Below are positions 48,206-61,971 of a stretch of 64,000 nt of DNA, piece after piece (position 1 is the first letter of the stretch; every line of letters begins with the position of its first letter). The translations under genes and the position numbers were made by a program. The notes beneath the pieces are model-generated. The model did not search any database. It was not told the origin of the DNA and worked only from the letters and a program-made list of their open reading frames with translations. The stretch lies in contig BROG01000961.1 of NCBI GenBank assembly GCA_030159075.1, positions 124,001-188,000 on the forward strand, given 5' to 3'. The DNA is from Atrina japonica (taxonomy: Eukaryota > Mollusca > Bivalvia > Pterioida > Pinnidae).

Positions 48206-49245
48206 TAACCATTTTAAAAATACATAAACCACATGTTATCAACTTGGCGGAAATCATTCTGTTCAAACCTTGTTTCCTGCACAATGTTCTCCGAAAAAAA
48301 GTTAATTTGGGGTTTTCTTTTTTTTTTATTCATTTTCATATTTTGTTCTTGTTTGTTACTTTATTTTATAGGTTTATGAGAGTTGCAATGTATTCTTTCT
48401 CCAGGTGACCTATAATAATCAGATGAAATGCGTTCATTTTAAAATATTTTAGATGTCTCCGCCACCATGTCAATTTCTGGGATTAGTTGAATAAGGTATG
48501 CGTCATAACCAGGATAAAAATAATAAACAGTTAAAACAATAGTATGATAGAAACATTTGTGTGCTGTTGTATTTTTGGCATGCCTGCTCTAAATTTATAC
48601 ATTGTATGTATATACAAATTTAAATTTTAATTCCGCTTTTAAAGAAGGCATCAAATATTTTGGATGACTGCAATTCCATTTAGAAAAGTTGTTCCAGCAA
48701 AATCTATGTATCCACCTTCAGTGCAATACAGTGTTCCGTATTGCACTTTGTATTATATCTGTATTATTACACAAGCCTGTAACAAGATTCCAGATTCAAA
48801 CGCTCCGTACATAGGACTGAGACTTATGTGATCAGTGGAACATTTCTTTATGTCCGTTTTTGTGTCTTGGAAAGAAATATTCAATGGTTACAACGCTCAT
48901 CTTACAGCAACATTTCTACACCCCCTGGCCCAAATTAAACCAATTTTCTTAATCATAGCATAGACCTAATTCCAACACAGGTTAATTTTGCGCAACTTCT
49001 ACCAACACCCCACCCCCCAAAAAAACAATCAAACGAACAAACAAAAACAAAGAATAATTATTATCCAGCATCTGAATGTGATTACAATCATAAGATTTTT
49101 ATGCAGAATTTGTATAGGCCCTATGTATGACAATGTAGAAGCATCTAAACCTGGTTTCAACCAATCTTATTTACCCAACAGCGACAGTATAAGCTCCCCT
49201 CTACTTCATTTAGTTGAGCTAAAATGTTGAGTATTTTACCAACAC
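48206..49245. other. Intergenic, no feature recognised
   Basis: No exon recognised. Short inverted 'gtgcaatacag..ctgtattgcac'-like wording (48720-48750) forms a small stem. Confidence 0.3.
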
Positions 49246-49249
49246 AGAA

Positions 49250-49350
49250 ACTTGGAAAAACCAAAGCCGGGATCAGATACCAGTAGGAGTAAGAATCCGG
49301 TGTAATCCGGTCACATCCACCGTGAATCAACACTCAAATCGTCTTACAGT
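49250..49350 (-). repeat. Reverse-transcriptase repeat, decayed tail
   Basis: 'gccgggatcagataccagta', 'aatccggtcacatccaccgt'. Confidence 0.6.
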
Positions 49351-49388
49351 CGTCCCATATATCACCACAGTCTCATGGATGGCATATA

Positions 49389-49645
49389 TATGTTTATTGT
49401 CCGATTCACATAAGATGGTGGGGTGGAGTAACCTTTTGATTTTCATATGGATGATTCTACCCACTTCTCGGTTATGACAAGCTGCAACGTTCTGTTCCTC
49501 ACTGGATACTCTCTAATGTATGGTGACAAGTAGGAACAATTACTCTAGTCAGTGTAATTTCAGTGTTATGCTTTATTACCCAAAATTTAAACTCGTCCAG
49601 GTCAAGAAAGGGTTCACAAGACTCCACTCCGCCAGTTTATATGGA
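49389..49645 (-). repeat. Dispersed repeat D1, copy 2
   Basis: Reverse complement of 5817-6092 over its length ('attcacataagatggtgggg', 'ctcgtccaggtcaagaaagg'). Confidence 0.65.
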
Positions 49646-49763
49646 TTTTACGATATACTTCACTTATTTAACTTGAAAAGTTTACTTTCATTTTAAATTC
49701 GCCCTTTCCTCTAAGAACGAAAATTAAACGGGAGCAAAGAGTTCCAGTTAGTAAAATATCTTA

Positions 49764-49853
49764 TTAACCCTTTCGTCCCTATATTTATAAATGGTACTCG
49801 CTTTTCTATTGTTTAGACAGGTCTATTGTGGTCTGTAGGGATGAAAAGGTTAA
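49764..49853. mobile_element. Ultrashort piggyBac-like MITE, copy 2 (82 bp)
   Basis: TTAACCCTTTCGTCCCTA at the left and TAGGGATGAAAAGGTTAA at the right. The inside 'tctattgtttagacaggtct' and 'attgtggtctgtag' is the inverse of the interior of 4081-4148. Confidence 0.65.
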
Positions 49854-50220
49854 GAGACTATTAAGAAAGGAGTGGTTATCTTTCTTTACTGTTCTATACT
49901 ATTTAATGTTTATTTCACATTTGTATTTGGTTATGGTCGTTTGTTAACGTGCAAAGAACAGTAACTATTACCAGTCGTTTGTATGGTACATGTAGTTAAG
50001 TTTGCAAAATTTCTCTTATTGCATAATTCTCAATAATTAACTCAATATGGATATTTCATATTACAAAATGTATATTTGTTTACGGTGATTTTTTTTCTGA
50101 AGTCTATTTCATTGCTGACTCACATTAGACTTTATTAGAATTTTCTATTTCACACCAATCCCATGCCCTAGTAGCATATCTGATGATCATCCTGCTCATA
50201 TCTGGTTCAGATTCTGATTC
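49854..50220. other. Intergenic, no feature recognised
   Basis: Nothing supported. Confidence 0.3.
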
Positions 50221-50221
50221 A

Positions 50222-50425
50222 ACTGTCCATGTCTATTCTGGTTAAACTGTCCATGTCTATTCTGGTTAAACTGTCCGTGTCTATTCTGGTTAAACTGTCA
50301 GTGTCTATTCTGGTTAAACTGTCCATGTCTATTCTGGATAACTGTCCATGTCTATTCTGGATAACTGTCCATGTCTATTCTGGTCAAACTGTCCATTTTT
50401 GTTCTGGTTAACTGTCCATGTCCAT
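50222..50425. repeat. 24-bp minisatellite, about 8 units
   Basis: Unit CTGTCCATGTCTATTCTGGT+TAAA. As 24 is a multiple of 3, it makes a repetitive spurious ORF. Confidence 0.95.
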
Positions 50426-50429
50426 GTAA

Positions 50430-51270
50430 TACATATATCGGTAAGTTGGTTTATAGGGTTAATAATGATCTAATTCAAAACTGGCCCAGTTATAAGTCTG
50501 AGGTCTTTGATAGGCTAAGGGTCAGAGGCCTAATATCTAGGATAATACAGTAAAAAGATGTAGTGATAGCACTGATGTTAAATATGTATTCTCGTGTCTC
50601 ACTCAATGTAATAAACATGTTATTAAAAAACAATTGTCAAATATTCTATTTATTACATTTTCCAGGTAAGTTTCGTTAGGCCTCGATTTAAGCGATGTTC
50701 TGTGCATGTATGCTAGGCTAGTCTACAGCTTGTGAAATGTAAACAAACCACGTTTTGACACAGGAGGTCCTGGAGGAAAACATTACGCTGTAATAATAAA
50801 ATACCTGTGGTTTGGATTGAAATACATAACTTGATGCCTCAAAGATCATGCCAAAATTATCGATAGACCTGGACAACAAACTCACTTCGAAGTTAGCCTG
50901 ATTCGATGTTCATTTTCTGTACTATATCTCCAGCGTCACTGAATTTTTTCAAAAACATTTGAACTGTTGACATAGATAGTGGAAACATTAAACATTTCCA
51001 CTGCCTTTCGACCACTTAAACACACTCCATCTAAACAAACATAATATCGTCTGCTTTTTAGTTGAGACAGAACAAGTCTGTGCGGAGTCATTTTGTTTAG
51101 CTTCGATACTGCGTTATAAATAGCTCATGAAAATCCTTCATTGATACGTATTCTATATGTGTTCAGATTGGTAGCCATTATCAACTTTGCTACACAACTC
51201 ATGAGCACCACTTAGTACTGAAGGAATGGTTACTTCAGAAATTTCACAAATGATAATCCAATCAACAGGA
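50430..51270 (-). other. Downstream of N6AMT1; weak transposase-like coding relic
   Basis: Minus-strand pieces between about 50870 and 51180 read SGRKAVEMFNVST and, after a frame change, VQMFLKKFSDAGDIVQKMN, with stops between. This resembles a helix-turn-helix region but I cannot name a family. It could include the N6AMT1 3'UTR; no polyadenylation signal was fixed. Confidence 0.25.
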
Positions 51271-51272
51271 TG

Positions 51273-51376
51273 TCATTTCCAAAATTTCAAAATCGACAGC
51301 AACTCTGGCCCAGTTCTTCTTGTGAGGACAGTTTTCATTTTGTAACCAAATGTTTGCATTTGAGCTTGAATCTCCT
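51273..51376 (-). CDS. N6AMT1: N6AMT1 terminal exon
   Basis: The acceptor follows a T16 tract plus CAG. The split Glu codon is completed and the exon reads EEIQAQMQTFGYKMKT, TRRTGPELLSILKFWK, TGA at 51273. Confidence 0.93.
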
Positions 51377-54300
51377 CTGAAAAAAAAAAAAAAAAATTTG
51401 AATACACACCACGATGTCCCAAAGAGCTTAGCTCATTCCTGAAGATAATAAAATCCTAAAACTCTGGCAAATATTATAGAAGAGTGTTCATAACTGAAAT
51501 GAAGTGTTTACATACAAAACAAATGTTTAAATGATCAATGATATGAATAAGAACAAATCTTTTGATTTCGTATTTGTTGTAGATTTAAAGGATACAGTAT
51601 TGTGTAACAAGGATACCTGGAAATACTGTATACTGGGAAATTTTTGCTCCTGATTAATTTTCAACTTTTTCGCCCTCAGGTGAGAGGGTGAATTGAAAAC
51701 TGAAATGATACAATTATGAAACGGTTGTGATTTGAAAGCGATCAATCTTGGTTTCTCTCCAAAAGCTAACAATAACTGAAGACTGTAGATATTTTTTACT
51801 TTGATAATGCTGTTTTTATCCAATTTCACGATGTATTTCTGAAACATGATATAGTCAGCACATACGGTAAAGACGTTTAATACATATGAAATCATCATTT
51901 TCCACATTTACGTAGCAATTTTTATAATATAAATTTGACATAAAATATGAAAATATATTTCAGGAATGAAAGCAAATAATTGAAGAAGACCGATTTGGCT
52001 CTTCCATTTTTACTAAATGACAGTGTCCGTAAGTTCCATGAGAAAGTGATAAATGTTGATTTTTTTTTTTTTTCTAGCTGTCTATGAAATATTCATACAG
52101 AAGAAAATGCATTTAAAATGATTATTGATGCAAACTTATTTCGATTTAATTGTTTTTGGGTGTTTTTTGGGTGTTTTTGGGTGTTTTTTGGGTCTTTTTG
52201 GGTAGTTTTTGTTTTTTGGGTAAATCGTGCCACCGTTTCACTAGCCTATTACCGCTATGTTTGGACATTTACAGAGTGAGTTAATTCAAATCTTTCTGAT
52301 ATTCATGAATAACAACGATAACATGTTTGTTTAAGTGTGATAACTGGAGTGCAAATAACTATTAATCATGACACACAAAGATTATAAACATTTAAATGTG
52401 TGGGACATTAACATGTGTTTCTGTAACTGAATTGCTGCTTACTTTACATGTAAGTTTAACTGCCTGTATCATGTGTATTCAGATAATCATATTGGTTAAA
52501 TAATTGGCTATTTTTTGTGTTTATTGCAGCCTTTTACGGCGAAATTCTACCAGAATAAACCCGTAAACATCTACCTTTGACTTTCGCTGTTTATTCAGAG
52601 GGTTGAGGCAGAACAAGCTAAATAACTGAAGCACACACATACATGCCATCTATGAGAGTTGTAATATTACTAAGTAAAACTTATACAAAATTGATATATT
52701 CAGATGTTTCCATATGCACACAAACTTTATGTAGTTTGGAATTATCACATAGCAGCACATGTATTCTTTATTAGCACATATGATGTAAGTCGACTGTGCT
52801 CAGTTAATTTGTACACCTTGTGATAAGTAGGAAACTGAATACCATAAGTGTCTTATTCTGTATGTACACTTCTAATTTACATGAACACAAATAACACATG
52901 TAGATTTCCTAGTAATAGCCTTATATATATGTATGATAGTGACAGCATGGGAGAATGAAAGAGAATATTGTGTGGTCTGGGATCATATAAAAGGGGAGCA
53001 GAAAACGAGAGAGGAGAGACAGATACACATGTGAGGAGTCATCTTAAAGACTTCAACGAAATAAACATCTTGACCATAAACTTTTTTGGCATCACTATAG
53101 TGTATGATAATTTAGGGTGTATTTAAGACAGGGTAAATATGTTTTTCTGTCCTAAAAGGGCAAAATAACCAGGGACGAAAATTTCCAGGTATGTGATTGG
53201 GTAATCAAAGATACTCAGGTGAGGTAAAATTTTTACCTATTATGCTGAAGAAAAATGATTGTTGAATTATACTTACAAAAAGTTTATTTACCAATCACAG
53301 ATACCAAACTATTAATCATAAAGAATTTCAGGAAACAACAAACAATCTGCTGAACCTAGGACAAATACAGACCTCTGAAATCCAGAACTTGAATCAGGTG
53401 TCATTGGAGGAATAAGCATCCTCTATTGACTGAGTCCTCAGCCAAATTCAAATGAAATAAGTGAGGAATGAATCCTCTTTTACAATCAGTAAATACAATT
53501 CAACAACTTCTATCAAACTGGTAACCTGACACTATCAAACTGGTAACCTGACATCATCAAACTGGTAACCTGACACTATCAAACTAATAACATGACATTA
53601 TCAAACAAGTAACCTAACACTATCAAACTGGTAACCTGACACTATAAAGCTTATATAATTTAAGAGATGCATCAACTTTCAACAAGAAATTAATGTTCTG
53701 ATTCATCAAAAACAAGAAGATAAACACCTGTTATTTACCTGGTTTGTTTTCTTTTATCACAACCAAATAAAATACACCATTCTTTGAAAGCAAGTTGGGC
53801 ACTTGTGGCAAAAATCTGTCTATAACCTGTCGGCCATCCGTACCTCCAGCCCAAGCAGCTTCTATTCCTTTACTTCCAACCTGCAAATACATGTATTAAA
53901 ATAAAATTCAAAATGATTATAAAGGAGTTAATCTTGTTATCTCAGACTTATTTGTTATATTGTGACTGCTTTTACATATGTAAACTGTCAATGAGAAGTG
54001 TGAGTACTGGATATCATACCAAAAGAAAACAATTTAATAAATTCATACCAATTTTAAAGTCCCACAATTCTGGGAATTATCACTGAATGTGGTCACAATT
54101 GATATGTACTGGCAATGATGCTCCCCTTGGCAATTATAAAGCAACTGAAACTGACAAACGGATATATTTTTTTAGACAGAAGGATTATTGACATACAGTG
54201 GAATCTCGTTATGACAAAATCAGAAGAGTCAAAATTTTGGTTATGTCAAAGTTGAACGGCCGGTCCCGATTATTTTACTACATATTTATACTACTTTTAT

Positions 54301-57300
54301 TCGGATATCTCAAAGTTTTTATGTCAAAATTTTGCTTATCTCAAAGTAAAATTTCTGGTCCTAAGTATAGAAATATTACAGAATTGTCACTTGTATCTTG
54401 AAGTTACCATCTGCGAATGTAGGTTTACATTTTGTATGCAAAATTCGTTCTTAAAATTACTTGTTTACCTGCAAAACAAGGTACAATCTACTTTCGTTAA
54501 GGAGTCAAGATGAAAGTGTAATTAATAACTGCTTAAATACTATTTGAATTAAGCAGTACCCTGAGTAGGTCTATTCGTTGTCTAATAAGAACAGAAAATA
54601 TATGAATTGAAAATTTTGGTTATCTCGAATTTCGGATATATCGAAGTAAACGAGGCGGTCCCGTGAATTTCGAGATAGCAAGATTCCACTGTATATAGAA
54701 AGAGGGCAATTGCTGGAACAACAAGTTTTTGAGAAACACAGAGCCCCTGATAGCTAAACGATTCATAAAGATTTGAGAGTCCCGTAAGGCCGGAAATATC
54801 ACTGAATGCAGTTACAACTGAACTCATGCTAGCTTTTATAAATATAAAGCATCTTACCAAATATGACTAAACTTTGAGATAATATATGCAATTTTGTAAA
54901 CAAAATAAATGAAGATGAACACCATTATTTACATTTTTGTGTTTGTTTGTGTTTGAATTTTTCATTTAAATGAAGATGTCACAAGCTTTAGAAGTGTAAC
55001 AAATTTTGACCTGAGCTATGGACTGATGCCAATGCAGTGAGGGTTATTTTACTTGCCACCCCTGCCCTGACAAGGGACTTTCACTTTGTATGCTGAACAT
55101 TTGGCAAAGGTACAGTCACTACCATTTATGAAATGTCTTTGGTATGACCAGGTTTTGGAAATCAAAGCGGGTAACTTCCACCTCTGACTTACACGCTCTA
55201 CCAGTAGACCACTACAAATAGTCATTATGTATGTAAAGATGTATGTATTAATGTTAAACCCTACCTCGTCTGGTGTCACTATGTACGTGAGGTTTGATCA
55301 ACATTAACACACACCAGCATACTGTATTTGACCTAAAATGGGTGCCGGGCGCGGGTAATTGGAACACAGGGCGCCCTTATTTTGAAATTTGTTGCAAAAA
55401 ATGGTAAAATACTCCACTATGCAATTGTGACAATTTTGGGCATTTTGTAGGATTGAAAGTAACAATCAGTTAACCAATCAGTAATCGTTTTCTTTTTTTT
55501 ATAAACCAATCAAAATAGAGAATTCATTGACCAATGGGGAACGATCGGTTATATATAGGGCTGCATCCTCAGGTTTTTTTTTGGTTGATACTGTTTAAAG
55601 TGTAATTGAAGAGTAGCAGGTAGGAGAAGTTAATCTTAAAAAGACAGTTTCTAGGTTGGAACGGAGTGCTGGGACTTTGTTGTCTAACGGATTTTTCACA
55701 AGTTGACGTCTTGAGCTATTTGTGGTCTCAGGAAACAGGCTTAGCTGAGGCGTTACTAGTTGAAATACGTACCGGGTCGCATAGTTCTAGAACCTTGTCT
55801 TGGTTTGTTGGTGATCACACGGAGTAGTTTCCCCATTGTGATAATAAGTTACATGTATATATTCATTTCTTTAATCTAAATATGACAATGTTGGGACATA
55901 TTTATTTGTATATATTTGGAATATTTATTAAACATTTAGTATACGCTGAACTCTCGAATTCCGAAACTTCGGTATGGACCTAGTTAGCAAAACCCTCCGA
56001 CCCGTTACAAATTTTGGTGGCAGCGGTTATAATAGATAAATTTTTAGTTTTTATTATTATTATCGTCCTTTTTATTATCTTAATTGACATGGCTAGTAGG
56101 GACGTTACAGACGAGATTGATGAACTCAGTGTCAGATAGACGAACTGCAGACCGAGCACGAAAACGTTATCAGAGAAATGGAGAGAAGTAAGTACGGAAA
56201 TGACAATAGGCATGGCCATATTCAGCTTAGGACGCGTGTTAGGGACTCGGGGATATCTACACTTGCACCCGATAGGCGACCCGCTATGACCCCAGACGCT
56301 TCCAATTGTTGACCAAAATGAAGGACATAGAGATTATCATTCGTCCGAGGTTAGATGTTGCTAATCACATCCCACAAGAATATGCAAACACTACCAGAGA
56401 GAACCAAGATGCCCGAGCGGGTATAACTTACAGACGTAGAGATAGGAATTCGCTAGAAGAGCCTGGACCTGGTAGGTGTCATTTGAATCCCGTTGAACCA
56501 TCTTAGTGTAGTAGAAAAATTTTGTAAAGCTAAGTTTGATGGCATTGGCTCTTGGCTCGACTATAGCACACATTTTAATGCATGTGCAGAAATCAATAGA
56601 TTGACAAAGATAAGTCTGTATTTGGCCGTATCTTTAAGGGGTCAAGCACAATTAAATCTTCCCGGGAACTGAATGACTACGATACTATCGTTAAAAATCT
56701 CCAAGAACGTTTTTGCACCCCCGAATCAAACTGAACTCTATCGAACACAACTTCGTGAGACGACAAAGGAGCGAAACTCTGCCTGAACTGGGGCAAGAAA
56801 TACGCAAATTAATAAATTTGGCATACCCTACTGCTCCAATCGACCGATGAAAGAAACTTTATAAGGAACACTTCATCGATGCCCTAGTTGCTCAGAAATG
56901 CGGACGTAAAGCGCTCGACCAGTTGACTTAAACGATGCATTGCGTCATGCTGTCGAATTGGAGGCATTCAAGGGCTGAGAAAAAGCTTAATGCCAAGGTT
57001 ATTATAGGTCAACTGCTCCATTTATTGGACCCTAGATTTGAAAAGATAACCACATGCCTTTCATCATTACAAGATGCTGTGGGAAAGATACAGCAAGAAA
57101 TAAAAACCATAACGACACAAAATAACGTGGCATCTTATAAATACGCTCATAATAATACGCAACAGATTCCCTCTAACAGAGGTTAACGGAGAATTCACCA
57201 GCCATTTGCTTGCTTGTGCTTCAGACCGTATCAAGTGCACTGACTGTGGATCCACATTTAAGAAGGTTTCATATTATAAAAAACATGTAAAGAAGTTTCA

Positions 57301-60300
57301 TCAGAAAGAAAAGGAGAAGCAAAATCAATGCTCAGCAAATAAGAGCAATAATGAGGTCGGAAAAGACCCTTTATAATTTAGAAAAAGTTGAGTCATCAGA
57401 TGGTGTGTGTGATCAAGAAGAGAAAAAGTCTGGCTCCCAGGAAGAAGTAAAAGAATTGCAGACAAGCATTGGTCTAAATGTTGGCCTGGTCCCTTCAGAT
57501 GACGACATCTCTGATTGGGACCATGATCCGACGGATGAACTTTCATTTTCCCTTGAGGACGAAAAGCCAAGAAAGAAAGAAAGAAAAGAAATAAACCACG
57601 AGGATAAGTGCGATTCGCTGCTTCTTGGTCGGGTTTACAGGAGAATTGTTCTCCGCGTTAGGCCACCCAAGCGTAAGAGTATTTTGCTGCTGAGCGACGG
57701 AATCAGAGGCAGAAAAACGTTAGGATAGAAAAAGCAAAAACTAAAGGTGCAGATAAAGGGATTCAAGTTTTCAGACACACCATAGGTGTACCAATGATAT
57801 ATTCGAAATGTGAACCACAAGCCCAGCCCTGAGATAGATGGTACAAAGATTGACCAGATCGGAACAAATGAGACAATCTCCAATCTTAGAGTATAAGGAC
57901 CTTACAGACTAATGTGGAAAAGGTAATCCACTAAATTTAAAGTGTTCTGTCTTATCAGTTTTTAATTTTTGGTTACTATAAATGATAAAATAAACGACGA
58001 ACATACCCATATATTTGACTTTTTATCAGCTTTTTATGCGGGACGCATAAACCCGGAGGCGTGTTAATGTGACAATTTTGGGCATTTTGTAGGATTGAAA
58101 GTAACATCAGTTAAAATCAGTAATCGTTTTTCTTTCCCATCAAAATAGAGAATTCATTGACCAATGGGGAACGTCGGTCTATCTTAGGCTGCATCTCTCA
58201 GGTTTTTTTTTGGTTGATACTGTTTAAGAAGAAGGTAATTGGAAGATTAGCAGGTAGGAGAAGTTTATCTTGAATAAAGAAGTGAGGTGGAACGGAGTGC
58301 TGGGACTTTGTTGTCTAAACGGTATTTCACAAGTTGACGTCTCTGAGCTATTGTGGTCTCGGACTCCTTAGCAGGCGTTACTAGTTGAAATACATAGTAG
58401 TCGCAGTAGTTCTAGAACCTTGGTTCTTGGTTGTTGGTGATCAAATCACGGTAATAGTAGTTTTCCCCATTGTGTTAATTTTACATGTATATATTTTCCA
58501 TTTCTTTAATCTAAATATAAAAACACAGGAAGTGTTGGGACATATTTATTTGTATATATTTGGAATATTTATTAAACATAAATTAGTATACGCTGAACTC
58601 TCGAATTCCGAAACTTCGGTACGGACCTAGTTAGCAAAACCCTCCGACTGTTACACAATGTTATCTACAGTGTAGCTGTTTTTACTGACTTAATTACTTT
58701 ATAATCCCCCTGATGTATTAATAGTTGAAAAGAAATAATGTAACAAGATTTGTTACTGTCAAATTAAGATTTACCATTTGAACTGCGAGATCAGGAAACA
58801 GGCTTTACGAGTACGATAGGATACATGCCTTAACACAGATGCTTCAAGTTCATTGAAACTGACAATATGGACAATTTCTTTGATTTAATACAATCTCTGA
58901 CATTAAAAGTGTAAAACTGGTATTATGTGAGATTTTGGTACCGGTAATTGCGGACAGTTTAAACTGACAGCATTAGACCAAATGGGCAGTTTGATTGAAA
59001 CCGCTTCACTTGAAATCCCGAACCCGAATTCAGTTTTATGAAGTTACAGAGTAAATATTTAACTGGACAAGTTTCATATTTCTTTGTAGAAAAAATTGAG
59101 ATAAGTATTATTTTTCGATAGTGAATACATTTTAATTGACAGGTATTGAACAAAAGAAAAAAAAGCATAACTATGACTGGTTTCATTTCATTTGTTGATG
59201 AACGTCAATGGCGACCTTCCTGCACCAGAAATCACTGATAGAATCCAAAGTATTGCTAACAACGTAGTTAAAAGGTGTTCTTTTGCAATTTTGCATGTAT
59301 AGTTGATATTTATTGCACCAAAAAGAAAAAGTATGATGATGTCGGGTGGTAATTAAACTTGTCAAGAGGCAAGAGCCTGTATCGCTTGAAAATGCTTGCG
59401 AAGATCAGACAAACAATTTTTTTTCAACATAAATCCTGTAAAGTTTGGTTGAATTTGTCAGTGGCAGAGGAGAAAATGAAAATGTGATTTTCCCATAGGG
59501 TCCAATGATAAACTAAGCCCAGCCCTGGCGGCCATGGTTTTGACAGATCGGAACGAAATGAGCAATCTTTGTAAAGGACCTTCAATACATCATTCTTCTA
59601 AAGTTTGGTTATATTTGCTTCAGCGTTTTCAGAGGAGAAAATGTAATTTTCCCACAGGATCCAAAAAGTCAGGAACCGGATTCAAATGAATGAATGAAAA
59701 ACTTTGCAGTGTGTGCAGCACAGCAGGGCAATGTTAAACTCCTCGTTCTAGTGGCCATGATTTTTGACGGATCAGAACAAAATGAGAGTCTTTGTAAAGG
59801 ACCTTGCATACATCATTCCTGTAAAGTTTGGTTAAATTTGTGTCAGTGGTTTTCAGAGGAGAAGAGATTTTCCTATAGGATCCAATGTTAAACTAAGCCT
59901 CGCCATAGCCGCCATGTTTGTTGACGCAAAGTTTCCAAAAGCCAGGTGAGCTAAAAATGGGCGGTCAAGGAACAATTTTCAACAACGGTTTTGAAGTCGC
60001 AACATCAATATCTATTTGGAAACCAAATTTCATTGAAATCAAACAATGTTGAATTTTCCCGCCTTTTTTGTCGGCCATTTTGAAAATGTCAACAAAAATT
60101 TTCAACACCGGTTTTGAAGTCGCCACATCATGGCAAAACATTTTATCAATTTACATTCGACCTCTAATCTTTCATAGCTTTGGAGTTAGAAGACGAAAAA
60201 CATAAAAATTGAAAAAATTCTGTGAAAAAAGGGCAATAACTCCTACACAGGTTTTTGGATTGTCTTCAAATTTTCCGGTGGGTAGATCTTGATATGTTGA

Positions 60301-61878
60301 ACATTATTTTGCAATTTACACTTGACCTCTATCTGCTACATTTTTTGAAATAAAAAATTAAAAATGCCAAAATTTGGAAAATTTTACAAAAAAGGGCTAT
60401 AACTCCGAGATGAGTTTTCCGATTTTCTTCAAAATTGCATGGCAGGTAGATCTCATCAAGCTGATCACTTTTACCCTGTCAGATTTTTGATATCTGTAAT
60501 GGTTTTTGAGTTATTGGCCAAAAACTGCAATTTACCCCCATGTTCTATTTTTAGCAACAGCGGCCATGTCAGGTGAGCTAATAAAAAAGGTAAAAATTTT
60601 TACAACACTCAATAGATCTACATGAAAAAATATCCAGGGGCGCCCTTATTAGAGCATGTGCCCTTTCAAGGACGAATACAGTCTGTAAACATGTACATAC
60701 ATAATAATGTTCATTATCCTTTTTATGACAGATATAAGGGTTAAAACGTCAATTCCTACATAACCTACCTACTCATCCAGTGTCACTTCATAGATCAAGT
60801 TGAACATCAAAACAAACCAGTACATATATCAACCTTCATAACAACATTCAACAATTTTTTATGACACATATAAAGGTCAAAAGATCAAGTCAAACATACT
60901 TCCTCATCGGGTGTCACTACATATGGAGGATTAAACAGTAATACATCCACTTGTCCACAAAGTCTGTTGTATAAAGTGCCAACCTGAAACACAAAACACA
61001 TTTCTTTTCTTATGTACAATTTTTAAACACATGAATAGCATATAATATCACTTAGGTATGGCCTATAGGACAGTCAGGTTAATTAAGCCATTATATTGTT
61101 GATGTTTGTTTCCATGTATCCAATTTATTCCCACATGACTTAACAAACTCAGGTCATTAGTTTGGTACATTTGTACTTAGTTTTGATCAAATTGTTGGAT
61201 CTGTTATACAGTAGAACCTGTCTTCCGAGACCACTCTCATGAAAAAACTTGTCTTTTGAGATCACATCCTAAAAACCACTTAGTTAAGTAATTCTCTAAA
61301 AAAAAGAAAAAAAAATCTTTTGAGAGACCACCTGTCTTGATAAATGACATTTTTGTGGCAGAAGGGGTGTTCTCTCCAAGCAGCTTTCACTGTTCAGCCG
61401 TCAGAGATTTCTAAAAATGGATGCACTGATCAGGTAAAAGCTTCAACATTTGTTGTGTCAATAAAGCTGCTTGTAGTGAACACTAGAAAAACTACTGAAA
61501 GGTAAACATTTCTGACCTCCAGTCTGTAATACATCAGAGTACAGGAGGAACAAATAAGTTTCTAATGGTCTCCAGCCTCATGCAATGCATAGAATAAGTT
61601 TGCAGATCTATGTAAATATGCCGTGCTTCACTTACCAAATCTGTCACAACTGGTTGTACCATTATATTATTTTGATGACCTGTTGCCATGGCAACAGTTG
61701 CTGCAGATACATTGATATCTGTACACCTGTAATACCAAATATTACTTATGAGACACCTGTGTTTTATGTTAATATTACAAGTATTGCCTGGACTAAAGAA
61801 AGATAACTCTTACTTTCATATTCATGGTATTCCCTCTATTGTGCATCAAAATGTTAAAAAAGATTTTATTTCGAGAGA

Positions 61879-61971
<93 letters not shown>

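Larger units (their letters stand above)
55422..58659 (+). mobile_element. Non-autonomous LTR retrotransposon (gag-like + C2H2, no pol)
   Basis: Two LTRs (55426-56009 and 58068-58655) start TGTGACAATTTTGGGC and end GTTACA. They flank a 2.06-kb internal region, and the 4-bp duplication CAAT lies outside both ends (55422-55425, 58656-58659). A tRNA-complement-like primer site TGGTGGCAGCGGTTAT begins 6 nt after the left LTR. The inside has gag-like frames (56089-57186) and a zinc-finger/acidic frame (57192-57832), both with breaks. No protease, RT, RNase H or integrase motif was seen, and there is no room for them. Gypsy-type affinity is inferred. It sits antisense in an N6AMT1 intron. Confidence 0.88.

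Noticed and set aside
50229..50553. Repeat protein with SILVKLSM units
   Set aside because: The 24-bp minisatellite happens to be a multiple of 3; no start context, splice site or unique sequence supports a gene.
58385..58630. 81-residue ORF
   Set aside because: Lies wholly within the 3' LTR and is not preserved in the 5' LTR.
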